From NCBI RefSeq assembly GCF_001595985.1, contig NZ_LOJJ01000008.1, forward strand, positions 1 through 64,000: a stretch of DNA of 64,000 nt. Direction: 5' to 3'. Each line of letters opens with the position of its first letter. The first letter of the stretch is position 1. Positions 15,285 to 22,565 of the stretch are shown here, piece by piece. The position numbers were made by a program, and so were the translations under genes. The notes beneath the pieces were generated by a model, which saw only the letters and a program-made list of their open reading frames with translations, ran no database searches and was not told the DNA's origin. The DNA is from Polynucleobacter sinensis. Its GTDB lineage: Bacteria > Pseudomonadota > Gammaproteobacteria > Burkholderiales > Burkholderiaceae.

Positions 15285-15761
15285 TTATTTAATCTCTATC
15301 TCATGGCTACTGCCGCCATTGGCTTTTGGTAAAGTAAGTTGTAGTACGCCATTTTCATAACTTGCTTTTGCCTTTTCTCGCATTACTTCACTCGGAAGTT
15401 GAAAGCCTCTTGACGATGAGCCATAGTAGCATTCACTACGAATAATGCGCTCATCAGCGCTGCGCTCCTCTTTTTCTGACGAGGTTTGAGCAGTAATATT
15501 TACAAAGCCGCCATCAATGGATACATGGATATCCTCTTTCTTTGCCCCCGGAATTTCTGCGCGTACTATAAATTCTTTGGGCTTCTCGCTAACATCCACT
15601 CGAATTTGGGGTTCAAACGCCTCACTTAAAAGGGGTCTTGCATAGAGGCTTGGCGTCTGAAAGTCATCAAAAAATTCAGTAAAAAGATTTGGAATGAATC
15701 GTCGAAGCGGTGTGGTGGCGCGGGTAACTTGTTGTGGTGATGATTTAGTTATATTGCTCAT
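15285..15761 (-). CDS. Small heat shock protein Hsp20 (alpha-crystallin family)
   Basis: 158 residues. The alpha-crystallin domain runs from about residue 48 to 140: IRVDVSEKPKEFIVRAEIPGAKKEDIHVSIDGG, then ERIIRSECYYGSSSRGFQLPSEV, then the final strand GVLQLTLPK. The C-terminal IEIK is the I-x-I tail used for oligomer assembly. It holds unfolded proteins in a refoldable state. A perfect FNR box at 15842-15855 lies about 87 bp upstream of the start, so oxygen rather than only heat probably controls it. Confidence 0.93.
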   Translation of the reverse strand: MSNITKSSPQQVTRATTPLRRFIPNLFTEFFDDFQTPSLYARPLLSEAFEPQIRVDVSEKPKEFIVRAEIPGAKKEDIHVSIDGGFVNITAQTSSEKEERSADERIIRSECYYGSSSRGFQLPSEVMREKAKASYENGVLQLTLPKANGGSSHEIEIK

Positions 15762-15841
15762 AGTATTTCCTTATTGAATTAAATTCGAGCTCATGCTCGA
15801 GTCTAATTTATCAATTAAGAAAAAAACACGGTGTCAATATC

Positions 15842-15855
15842 TTGATAATTATCAA
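15842..15855 (-). promoter_or_regulatory. Perfect FNR box upstream of hsp20
   Basis: TTGAT-AATT-ATCAA exactly fits the FNR consensus. It lies between the hsp20 start (15761) and the 3' end of the FNR-family gene (15861). The minus-strand hexamer at the standard spacing (TCTTAA) is weak; TTAATT two bases further on is an alternative. Confidence 0.7.
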
Positions 15856-15860
15856 AAAAA

Positions 15861-16586
15861 TTAGTTATGGATAAAGACTGACTTTAATTTGTCTTTTTGC
15901 AATACAGCAATCTTTTTATTTGTAACTGCTAGAATCTTCTTATTAATCAGATAAGAAAATGATCTACTAAGCGTTTCTACAGTGATGCCTAGATAGCTAC
16001 TTAATTCCCCCCGATTCATTGGCAAATTAAACTCATCGCTTGAAACATCTAGGGCGTTAATTTTATTTGAGAACTCTATTAAAAATTGGGCTAATTTTTC
16101 ATTTGCATTTAAGCAGGCCAACAAAAAAATATGAGCTTGAGTATCATTCAACAATGTACTCATCAAGCGATCTAAATTTGCTTGAAGAGCCGGATATGAT
16201 TTTGCCGCGTTTAATAATTGAGAGTAATTAATGCAACATACGTCACTATTTGTTAAGGCTGTGGTTGCTGTTTGATGATGCCCATCCTGGAGGCCATCTA
16301 ACCCTGCTAATTCACCGGGCGAATAAAATTTAATGATTTGTTGTCTACCATCAGCATAGCTACTTTCAGATTTTAAGATACCGGCTCTAATGTTGTAAAT
16401 GGAATGTAGCTTATCGCCGTTGTGATATAAATTTTTTCCCTTTTTAAGGGTAATTTTTTTTACATACAAATTACTCAATTGATCAATCTGCTCTGCAGTG
16501 AGGCTAGAATTTATACATCGATGTCGTGAAATACATTGAAAACAGGTATGGTGTGTACTTGAACTCGATGATAAGATTCGATCCAT
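15861..16586 (-). CDS. FNR-type oxygen-sensing transcriptional regulator (4Fe-4S)
   Basis: Start ATG 16586, AAGGAAA upstream. 241 residues. The N-terminus carries CFQC and CISRHRC, i.e. Cys-X2-Cys-X5-Cys exactly as in FNR cluster ligands, with a possible fourth ligand in SDVCCINYS of the cyclic-nucleotide-like domain. The C-terminal helix-turn-helix (MNRGELSSYLGITVETLSRSFSYL) keeps the Glu and Ser-Arg residues that read TTGAT half sites. It is therefore a good candidate to bind the many boxes in this island; a second chromosomal FNR could share the job. I see no FNR box before its own start. Confidence 0.9.
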   Translation of the reverse strand: MDRILSSSSSTHHTCFQCISRHRCINSSLTAEQIDQLSNLYVKKITLKKGKNLYHNGDKLHSIYNIRAGILKSESSYADGRQQIIKFYSPGELAGLDGLQDGHHQTATTALTNSDVCCINYSQLLNAAKSYPALQANLDRLMSTLLNDTQAHIFLLACLNANEKLAQFLIEFSNKINALDVSSDEFNLPMNRGELSSYLGITVETLSRSFSYLINKKILAVTNKKIAVLQKDKLKSVFIHN

Positions 16587-16703
16587 ATTCTTTGATTTCC
16601 TTTGCAAGCTATCAAGTAATGCTGGAATTGATAGGCAAAGGCTATATGAATTTCTTACCTTATTTGATGCATGATGTGTGAAATATTTAATTAACAGCAC
16701 ACG

Positions 16704-17105
16704 CTATGTGCTATTAATTGTTTTAATTTTTTTGATAATCACCTCGAGTTCATTGGTAATGCCATGTAGCGAATGAATTACTTTTTCGCTGGAATGAATA
16801 AATTCCTGCATTTCTTTATGAGTTAAATCTAATTCGCCATTTTCGGATACTTTGCGAATAGATAAAAGAGTATTAAGATCAATTTCTAGCCATTCGCTTA
16901 AGGCAACTAACTTTTCCATATCAGGAAGTACATGGCCGTTAAGCCATCTTCGAGCAGTTTCAGGGGTAATAGTGCATGTATTCTTTGCGCGCAGATTAAA
17001 TTCTTTGGCAATGAATCCTGAGGAGGGTACCTTCCGATATTTCGATAGCAAACCAACTCTCAAGACCTGAGAAAAAACAATAGCTATGTTCCGATTTTTT
17101 CTCAT
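16704..17105 (-). CDS. Small XRE-like HTH protein, second copy
   Basis: 133 residues with the same organisation as the protein at 3594-3995: MRKxxxI start, YRKVPSSGFIAKEFNLRAKNTCTITPETARRWLNG and SEWLEIDLNTLL, then a different helical C-terminus (MQEFIHSSEKVIHSLHGITNELEVIIKKIKTI). The shared N-terminal half suggests the same DNA target class with different C-terminal partners. It lies between the FNR gene and the alanine-rich protein gene; no clear FNR box is visible before it. Confidence 0.75.
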   Translation of the reverse strand: MRKNRNIAIVFSQVLRVGLLSKYRKVPSSGFIAKEFNLRAKNTCTITPETARRWLNGHVLPDMEKLVALSEWLEIDLNTLLSIRKVSENGELDLTHKEMQEFIHSSEKVIHSLHGITNELEVIIKKIKTINST

Positions 17106-17130
17106 ACCTAGGATATCGGCTTCTGAATAT

Positions 17131-17607
17131 TTATTTAGATTTTGCTTGTCGTATGGATTCTGAGGCAGTTAGCGATAGTTTGACGGCGTCTGATGCCGCC
17201 TCTGTTGCCCTCTTGGTTGCTTCGGCTGCCAGCGCTGCAGCAGATATAGAAGAATTTTTTTTATGTTGAGATGCCGCTAAAGATGCGGCAGCAGACGCGG
17301 CAGCAGCGGCAGACGCGGCCTCAATAGCTGCTTCTGCCGAAGCGGCGGCTGATTCTGCTGCTAGTTCTGCGGCAATAATAAGCTCTTTGTTTGCTGCTTC
17401 TTTGGCTGATTGAGAAGCAAATTTCGCCGCCACCGCTGATTTAATTGCGCTACTTGCCGATTTTTTGGCAGCCTCAGAAGCATTTGAAGTGAGGTCTTCA
17501 AGTGTTACCAAAACATTGCTATATCTGCTATCAATCGTGGAGTAAGTCTTTTGGAGCTGGCTAACCTCTATTTCGAGTTTGGCGATCTTTTTTAGAATGT
17601 CATTCAT
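17131..17607 (-). CDS. Alanine-rich coiled-coil protein
   Basis: 158 residues. After a short coiled-coil start (MNDILKKIAKLEIEVSQLQKTY) comes a long Ala/Ser-rich helix (SAAASAEAAIEAASAAAAASAA and similar) and a basic end. The composition resembles phasin-like or structural helical proteins that coat surfaces, but it has no recognised domain. The DNA is not a simple repeat because codons vary. It lies 37 bp downstream of the AMP-forming ligase gene, so it may end that operon. Confidence 0.6.
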   Translation of the reverse strand: MNDILKKIAKLEIEVSQLQKTYSTIDSRYSNVLVTLEDLTSNASEAAKKSASSAIKSAVAAKFASQSAKEAANKELIIAAELAAESAAASAEAAIEAASAAAAASAAASLAASQHKKNSSISAAALAAEATKRATEAASDAVKLSLTASESIRQAKSK

Positions 17608-17644
17608 GGCACGATGATTTTATCTTGATTTAACTGAGGCTATT

Positions 17645-19030
17645 TTAATATTGGGGGGGGAATATATCAATTTTTCCTGAATTATTAACAGAATTTTGAG
17701 CTATTGAGGAGCGTAATACAAGTAGATTAATGCTATTTTTAAATACTAAAAGTTGCTCAATACAATATCGAATATTCTGAAATTGCTGCTCCGTAGGGTG
17801 GGAGGTATTTGAGAAGTGGACATATAAATACTGATTGCCACCCTTTGTCATAGTTTCGTTTTGCGAAATGGTGGCATTAAATATTCCATGATCTTCAATG
17901 AGCGCAATGATCGCTAGGGCTGGTATTTTGACTTGTTCACCGTTTATATTTATGAATTTTAGGTGCTGAACAGCTCTTCCAGCAAGCTCAATATGAGGTA
18001 GCAAAGAGCCACACAGACACTTTGTCGGACTGTAGCAAATTTGATCGCCTAAATCATAACGAATAATTGGCTGAGCTTTATTTACCAAATTGGTTAGTAG
18101 GCTGGTGTGAGAGAGCTTGCCGGCTGGTAATGGCAAGTAGTTTTCATCAACCGCCTCTAATAGTGCCCAATCAGAATTCACGTGCAAGCTTCCTTGATGG
18201 CATTGCCAGGCTATTGGTAAAAACTCCGAGGCGCCATAGCTGCAATAGATTTTTGTCTGCAGTGCCCCCTCAATATAATTACGTTGTTTTGTGCTGAGAT
18301 GCTCCCCACCTAGCCAGAGCTCTCGAGGGTGAAGATCGGTGGAGGCGTAGTCTGCAAGACATATGGCCATGGATGGATAAGTGATAATGACTGATGGATC
18401 ATAGTTTGTTAGTTTGGAGACCAATTGTTCAATTGGCTCAAAAATTGAAAAGTCCCTAATAGACTTTTTAAGACTTGAGAAATCTTCTTTTAAAATGGCC
18501 AAAGAGACAGTGCTGGCGTAGTGTTGGTCTAAAACACCAATATAGGCAATGCGCTCTTGGCCCAATATTAGACGGGTGTATTGAGTGAACATTGCCTCAA
18601 TTGGCTTTCGCATTGCCTCAATTGCTTGATATCGACTTATGCAGCTCCTATCCTGAATATATATTCCTTGCAGGCCATTGGTGCCTGAGCTTTCCCATAT
18701 GTAGTACCGATTCTTAAATGGTTTACCGATATTGGTAGGTGAGGAAGTGAATTCTTGAATGTCGGCCAGTCGTATTTCTTGATTAGTGACCAATTGATCA
18801 AAGTGACTCATCATTTCGGCTTTATTGCTTATGGGAAAGCAATTAAAGGGGGCGTGACTGGAAATAGATTTTTTGAATTTCCTTTGATAAAAAGGGGAGG
18901 CGTTGGAGGCGTATTCCACCATCCTCCGTAATCGTAAATGAGCTATTTCATTCAGATAGCCAGGAAATACAGCTGCGTTGGTATCTGTGGCCCAAATCTC
19001 ATAAACATCTCTAAAGAATGATGGGTTCAC
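17645..19030 (-). CDS. PaaK/CapK-like AMP-forming ligase
   Basis: 461 residues. The acyl-adenylate motifs are visible: P-loop-like YYIWESSGTNGLQGIYI near residue 109, YGASEF near 248 (aromatic-Gly-x-x-Glu), and RYDLGDQI near 322. A Cys pair (KCLCGSLLPHIELAGR) matches the zinc or structural loop of phenylacetate-CoA ligase relatives. The family activates a carboxylic acid with ATP, usually to a CoA thioester. The substrate is unknown. It starts 5 bp after the small membrane protein gene at 19036-19314, behind the shared FNR box at 19376-19389. Confidence 0.78.
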   Translation of the reverse strand: MNPSFFRDVYEIWATDTNAAVFPGYLNEIAHLRLRRMVEYASNASPFYQRKFKKSISSHAPFNCFPISNKAEMMSHFDQLVTNQEIRLADIQEFTSSPTNIGKPFKNRYYIWESSGTNGLQGIYIQDRSCISRYQAIEAMRKPIEAMFTQYTRLILGQERIAYIGVLDQHYASTVSLAILKEDFSSLKKSIRDFSIFEPIEQLVSKLTNYDPSVIITYPSMAICLADYASTDLHPRELWLGGEHLSTKQRNYIEGALQTKIYCSYGASEFLPIAWQCHQGSLHVNSDWALLEAVDENYLPLPAGKLSHTSLLTNLVNKAQPIIRYDLGDQICYSPTKCLCGSLLPHIELAGRAVQHLKFININGEQVKIPALAIIALIEDHGIFNATISQNETMTKGGNQYLYVHFSNTSHPTEQQFQNIRYCIEQLLVFKNSINLLVLRSSIAQNSVNNSGKIDIFPPQY

Positions 19031-19035
19031 AAAAC

Positions 19036-19314
19036 TCAGTCAGCATTATTTTCCACCAGAGTATTAAATAGTTTTGACAATACATAACCCAAAACTGCTC
19101 CAACGGAAACTGTCAGAGCTAGTAGGATCAGAGCCCTTCCCATATCGAATGACTGAACCTCAAAGATAGGTTTTATAAAGTGCGCCCAATAGATAAAGTC
19201 TAAAAATACTTGAGCATATTTGAGATAAACCAAGATAAGCCAACTTAAGTGGATAACTCCAAACAACATTCCAAGTAATAGTGCAGCGTCTATTGAATTA
19301 ATTGAATTTTTCAT
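19036..19314 (-). CDS. Small two-helix membrane protein (DUF5676-like)
   Basis: 92 residues with two hydrophobic helices (AALLLGMLFGVIHLSWLILVYL and MGRALILLALTVSVGAVLGYVLSKLFNTLV) joined by an aromatic segment (FLDFIYWAHFIKP). The pattern resembles DUF5676 proteins, from memory and without an alignment. First gene of the leftward operon with the AMP-forming ligase; the FNR box centre lies 68 bp upstream. Confidence 0.6.
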   Translation of the reverse strand: MKNSINSIDAALLLGMLFGVIHLSWLILVYLKYAQVFLDFIYWAHFIKPIFEVQSFDMGRALILLALTVSVGAVLGYVLSKLFNTLVENNAD

Positions 19315-19348
19315 GGCCTATTTCCTAGCTCGTATGTGCATCTTGGCA

Positions 19349-19416
19349 ATTTTTATTTGAACTTCAAAATTAAAATTGACAAATATCAATATAGATTCAA
19401 ATTTAATTTTTACTAT
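19349..19416. promoter_or_regulatory. Divergent FNR promoter, cfa and membrane/ligase operon
   Basis: TTGAC-AAAT-ATCAA (19376-19389) has one mismatch. TACTAT (19411-19416, plus) and AAAAAT (19354-19349, minus) each start 28.5 bp from the centre. Confidence 0.7.
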
Positions 19417-19448
19417 TAAGAAATGGCAACTGATCTTGGATCCAAATC

Positions 19449-20597
19449 ATGCTTAAAAAATTAGAGATTGAAAAATACCGTATTCCTACGATCATTCAAG
19501 AAATATTCAATAGCGTTGGTATTGTCATCAATGGATCGAATCCATGGGATATTCAGATTCTGAATGAAAGAGCATTCAATTTAATTCTGAGTAAATGGTC
19601 TTTGGGTTTGGGTGAAGGCTATATGAGGGGATACTGGGATTGTCTTGATCTGGAGGGATTCTTATACCGACTACTCAAGCATGACCATAATGAAAAGATT
19701 CGTGGTTTCGCTAATTTCAACCTGTTATATGAGGTTATGCGAGCAAAGCTGCTCAATTTGCAATCAAAATCACGTGCTTTTATGGTGGGCCAGCATCATT
19801 ACGACGTAGGTCAAGATGTCTTCGCAGCGATGCTTGATAAGGAAATGATGTACTCATGTGCTTATTGGGAGCACGCTCATGATCTAGATAAAGCGCAACT
19901 CGATAAGATGGAATTAATTTGCAGAAAGTTGCAGCTTAAAGCTGGAGAATCTTTACTTGAAATTGGATGCGGCTGGGGTGGCTTTGCTCGTTATGCGGCT
20001 CAAAATTATGGTGTTAGGGTTTTGGGGGTCACCATATCTCAAGAGCAATATCGCATTGCCAAACAGAAGTGTGGAGGTGAAAATGTCGAAATCTTATTAA
20101 GCGATTATCGAGATCTTGAGGGTCAGTTTGATAAGATTGTATCAATTGGTATGTTTGAACATGTAGGTGAAAAAAATTACCAAAAATATTTCTCTGTAGC
20201 CTCTAGGCTACTTGCTGATAATGGAATTTTTTTACTTCATACCATTGGTAGTGATGTGACTACCTTACGAACGGATCCTTGGATTGAGAAATATATCTTC
20301 CCTAATGGCAAGATACCCTCTATAGGCGAGATCGGCATCGCTAGTGAGGGTCATTTTATAGTGGAAGATTTACAAAATATTGGTCTTGATTATGAAAAGA
20401 CTTTATTAGCATGGCACCAAAAATTTATTTCTAGTTGGCCATCCTTATCTTACAAATATGACTCTGTTTTCTATCGTATGTGGATTTATTATCTGCTAGG
20501 TTGTGCAGCCTATTTCAAATCCAGGCAAGGGCAACTGTGGCAGTTAGTATTTACAAAACGAAATTTTTCAGGAGTTTATAGATCAATTCGGATGTGA
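19449..20597 (+). CDS. cfa: Cyclopropane-fatty-acyl-phospholipid synthase
   Basis: 382 residues, the usual length of the E. coli-type enzyme. It transfers the S-adenosylmethionine methylene to cis double bonds of membrane lipids, making them more stable. SAM-binding LLEIGCGWGGFARYAA lies near residue 173, with GVTISQEQ and SIGMFEHVG following. The N-terminal lipid-binding part contains GEGYMRGYWDC, and HYDVGQDVF leads into the catalytic domain. It has its own class II FNR-like promoter, which fits membrane hardening under oxygen limitation or stationary phase. Confidence 0.95.
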   Translation: MLKKLEIEKYRIPTIIQEIFNSVGIVINGSNPWDIQILNERAFNLILSKWSLGLGEGYMRGYWDCLDLEGFLYRLLKHDHNEKIRGFANFNLLYEVMRAKLLNLQSKSRAFMVGQHHYDVGQDVFAAMLDKEMMYSCAYWEHAHDLDKAQLDKMELICRKLQLKAGESLLEIGCGWGGFARYAAQNYGVRVLGVTISQEQYRIAKQKCGGENVEILLSDYRDLEGQFDKIVSIGMFEHVGEKNYQKYFSVASRLLADNGIFLLHTIGSDVTTLRTDPWIEKYIFPNGKIPSIGEIGIASEGHFIVEDLQNIGLDYEKTLLAWHQKFISSWPSLSYKYDSVFYRMWIYYLLGCAAYFKSRQGQLWQLVFTKRNFSGVYRSIRM

Positions 20598-20620
20598 GGA
20601 TGATTGGATATCTTTTGTAG

Positions 20621-21028
20621 TTATTTCACTTGTAGACGGTTAATGTATTCAATCAGCAAAAGAATCCGGCCACGAGAGTACAGCTCTGAGTTATAAGGCA
20701 CACCAAGATAGATGTCTGGTGCTTCTTGCTTATATGTCTTTCCCCAGGCTGGCATATCGCTTGGACCATGAACTTTAATGTCTTCCCCAGAGATGCTTTG
20801 ATAAATACGGTCAATTGGCAAAATTCCATCATTTTTCTTGGCTAGGGTTGTGAGGTTCGTGGGTTGGACATTTAAGAAGAAAGAAAGCCAACCATTACCT
20901 TTGCCGTCCTTACCATGGCAGCTAGCACACCTAGATTCAAATTCCTGCTTTCCAAAATCTACTGTGTTTGCTAAGACATTCTGTATTGATATAAAAATTA
21001 GCACACTTGCCATCGCAATTTTCTTCAT
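20621..21028 (-). CDS. Periplasmic class I cytochrome c
   Basis: 135 residues. Signal peptide MKKIAMASVLIFISIQNVLA, then the haem-binding motif CASCHGKDGKGNG (Cys-X2-Cys-His) near residue 34. The axial Met is probably in SDMPAWGKTY. It could feed electrons to a high-affinity oxidase or another periplasmic reductase at low oxygen (inference); no oxidase gene is nearby. An FNR-like site at 21097-21110 precedes it. Confidence 0.85.
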   Translation of the reverse strand: MKKIAMASVLIFISIQNVLANTVDFGKQEFESRCASCHGKDGKGNGWLSFFLNVQPTNLTTLAKKNDGILPIDRIYQSISGEDIKVHGPSDMPAWGKTYKQEAPDIYLGVPYNSELYSRGRILLLIEYINRLQVK

Positions 21029-21069
21029 AAAAACCTCACCTTAAGAATTAGATTACTCAATACTGCTTA

Positions 21070-21110
21070 ATTGTTTTAGAGTTAGTTTTAAAAAAAATGA
21101 TTAATATCAA
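21070..21110 (-). promoter_or_regulatory. FNR-like site upstream of the cytochrome c gene
   Basis: ATGAT-TAAT-ATCAA (21097-21110) has one mismatch. The minus-strand hexamer AACAAT (21075-21070) is 28.5 bp from the centre. Confidence 0.55.
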
Positions 21111-21216
21111 AATAAGCCCTAACAGTTCTCCTCACCTTTTAAATTATTGTTTTAAACAGCATTATTTATAAGGAGTAAAAATATTACGATTTACATTTGA
21201 TTAGCGCACTTAAAAA

Positions 21217-21257
21217 TTGATAAATCGCAAATTTAAAAGAAGACATTAGCATTACAA
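21217..21257 (+). promoter_or_regulatory. FNR-like site upstream of the host-attachment-family gene
   Basis: TTGAT-AAAT-CGCAA (21217-21230) has two mismatches in one half. TTACAA (21252-21257) has the standard spacing. This predicts an untranslated leader of about 170 bases before the preferred start at 21436; I see no other feature in that leader. Confidence 0.45.
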
Positions 21258-21435
21258 ATGAACTTCTTGTTTCTTAGTGATTGGAAATTTATCTTGAAGT
21301 CAATTGTTTACATGAATGATATTTCACAATGCATTCAGTCAATTAAAGCTAAACACCTGCTTATCAATTACAAGCATTCTATTGCAGACTGTAAATACTC
21401 AATTTCTGATTTGTATTCGGATATCTGAGGATTCT

Positions 21436-21891
21436 ATGAGTGCATTTAGTAGTGGGGATCTTTATATCGTTGTAGATGGACACCATTTTATTTTTTTGGC
21501 AAAAGATAAGATTCCCTTAGTCGATCATTTAATCGCCTTTAAAAAAGTGGACTACGATCCCGCAACGTATGCAACCAAGAAACGCGCTGATCCGGGGCGC
21601 ACTTTCAACAGGATTGCTGGTGCCAGGTCTTCTTACGCATTTGCCGAGCCATCCAAAAAAAGTGATGTTAACTATTTAAGAGAGGCCTGTAAGACAATTG
21701 ATGAAGAATTTAAGCGTGGAAAGTTTTCGAGAATCATATTAATTGGCGATTTTGAAATACTCGCTATGATGAAAAAAAGCATGTCAAAAAATATGCTCAC
21801 AAAAGTATTTCATGAGATCTATAAAAACTATTCAAAAATGCCGATTGAGAGATTAGAGAGGCATCTGCGTTCTCTAGAGGGCGCTCATTAA
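21436..21891 (+). CDS. Host-attachment-family protein (AtsE/baeRF-like)
   Basis: ATG 21436 is chosen (GAGG just upstream; alignable residues begin at SGDLYIVVDGHHFIFLA). 151 residues. RADPGRTFNRIAGARSSYAF, then a helix (FKRGKFSRIILIGDFEILAMMKKSMSKNMLTKVFHEIYKNYSKMPIERLERHL), match the family once called protein required for attachment to host cells. That fold is release-factor-like; its molecular role is unsettled. The stop codon overlaps the next start (TAATG). Confidence 0.75.
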   Translation: MSAFSSGDLYIVVDGHHFIFLAKDKIPLVDHLIAFKKVDYDPATYATKKRADPGRTFNRIAGARSSYAFAEPSKKSDVNYLREACKTIDEEFKRGKFSRIILIGDFEILAMMKKSMSKNMLTKVFHEIYKNYSKMPIERLERHLRSLEGAH

Positions 21892-22058
21892 TGATTGGTA
21901 AATTTTTACGACTTTTTAATTATGATGAGTTTGATTTATTGAATTTAGTTGATGTCATGTCGGCAAATGCACTCCAGAGGCTCATGTCGATTGGATCAGT
22001 GTTGGATTGCTTCTTTCCTTTCTATTGCTTCTATCTGCTATTTTTAGCGAAGGATTAA
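21891..22058 (+). CDS. 55-residue small ORF, coupled to the attachment-family gene
   Basis: ATG 21891 overlaps the previous stop (TAATG). It encodes MIGKFLRLFNYDEFDLL and then NLVDVMSANALQRLMSIGSV, ending in an aromatic/Cys-rich hydrophobic segment (CFFPFYCFYLLFLAKD), perhaps a membrane anchor. The stop at 22056-22058 is 4 bp before the next gene. Tight coupling on both sides supports translation, but I recognise no family. Confidence 0.5.
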   Translation: MIGKFLRLFNYDEFDLLNLVDVMSANALQRLMSIGSVLDCFFPFYCFYLLFLAKD

Positions 22059-22062
22059 AGCG

Positions 22063-22278
22063 ATGAGAATTCGAATCACAAATGCTATTTTAGGTATTAG
22101 TGCAGGTGGAGTCATGGCTAAGGCGACCCCAATTGAATTTGATCCAGGGGAGTATTCGATTCACACGCACCCTTCTGGCCATCTTATTCTTGAATTGCCA
22201 GATCAAACAATTGGATTTATGAAATTTGATGATTTTGAGAACGGTGTTAATGCAGGATCAATCCTAATTCATGCCTAA
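22063..22278 (+). CDS. Small 71-residue hypothetical protein
   Basis: AAGGA lies 9 bp before ATG 22063. The protein starts MRIRITNAILGISAGGVMAK and has GEYSIHTHPSGHLILELPD, a beta-rich segment with two closely spaced His that might bind a metal (inference). Similar in size and opening to the protein at 14731-14952. Third gene of the 21436-22278 operon. Confidence 0.55.
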   Translation: MRIRITNAILGISAGGVMAKATPIEFDPGEYSIHTHPSGHLILELPDQTIGFMKFDDFENGVNAGSILIHA

Positions 22279-22289
22279 AGTGTAATTAA

Positions 22290-22330
22290 TTGACAATTCT
22301 CAAAATAAAAAAAGTAAAGTGATTTATAAA
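22290..22330 (+). promoter_or_regulatory. FNR-like box and -10 upstream of the tRNA-like element and DUF883 gene
   Basis: TTGAC-AATT-CTCAA (22290-22303) has one mismatch per half. TATAAA (22325-22330) begins 28.5 bp from the centre. The predicted transcript would start near 22338 and run through the tRNA-like sequence into the DUF883 gene. Confidence 0.55.
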
Positions 22331-22430
22331 CATCTTATGGAGCAAGATTAGTGATTCATTATGTAATGAGAGTACCAATTGAGTCCACTTTATCCCGATG
22401 GATAAGTAAATCGAGCCCCAGCTCTCATGA

Positions 22431-22500
22431 ATGGGCGTAGTTTAGTGGTAGAACAAAAGTCATTTTGGCATTTGCAGAGGTTCGATTCCTTTCGCCCATT
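22431..22500 (+). ncRNA. tRNA-like element (tRNA-Gly-like arms, degenerate anticodon arm)
   Basis: Acceptor strands ATGGGCG (22431-22437) and CGCCCAT (22493-22499) pair in all 7 positions. TA, the D arm GTTT-AGTGGTA-GAAC (22440-22454) and the T arm AGAGG-TTCGATT-CCTTT (22476-22492) follow normal tRNA order and resemble bacterial tRNA-Gly(UCC). The 21 bases left for the anticodon region are too few: the stem has a mismatch, position 33 is A instead of U, and the variable loop is 3 bases. CCA is not encoded (T then CAT). Either a tRNA pseudogene or a tRNA-like RNA with another role. Confidence 0.5.
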
Positions 22501-22565
22501 CATTTTTTATGATGTACTTATAAAAAATATTAATGAATATTTTCCTTATTAAATTCGAGATCAAG

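Noticed and set aside
4560-22303. CRP rather than FNR sites
   Set aside because: The half sites are TTGAT/ATCAA, not TGTGA/TCACA, and the local regulator has FNR cysteines and recognition residues; only 10691-10704 is ambiguous.
22431-22500. Functional canonical tRNA call
   Set aside because: Anticodon arm too short, U33 missing, no CCA; kept only as a tRNA-like element.
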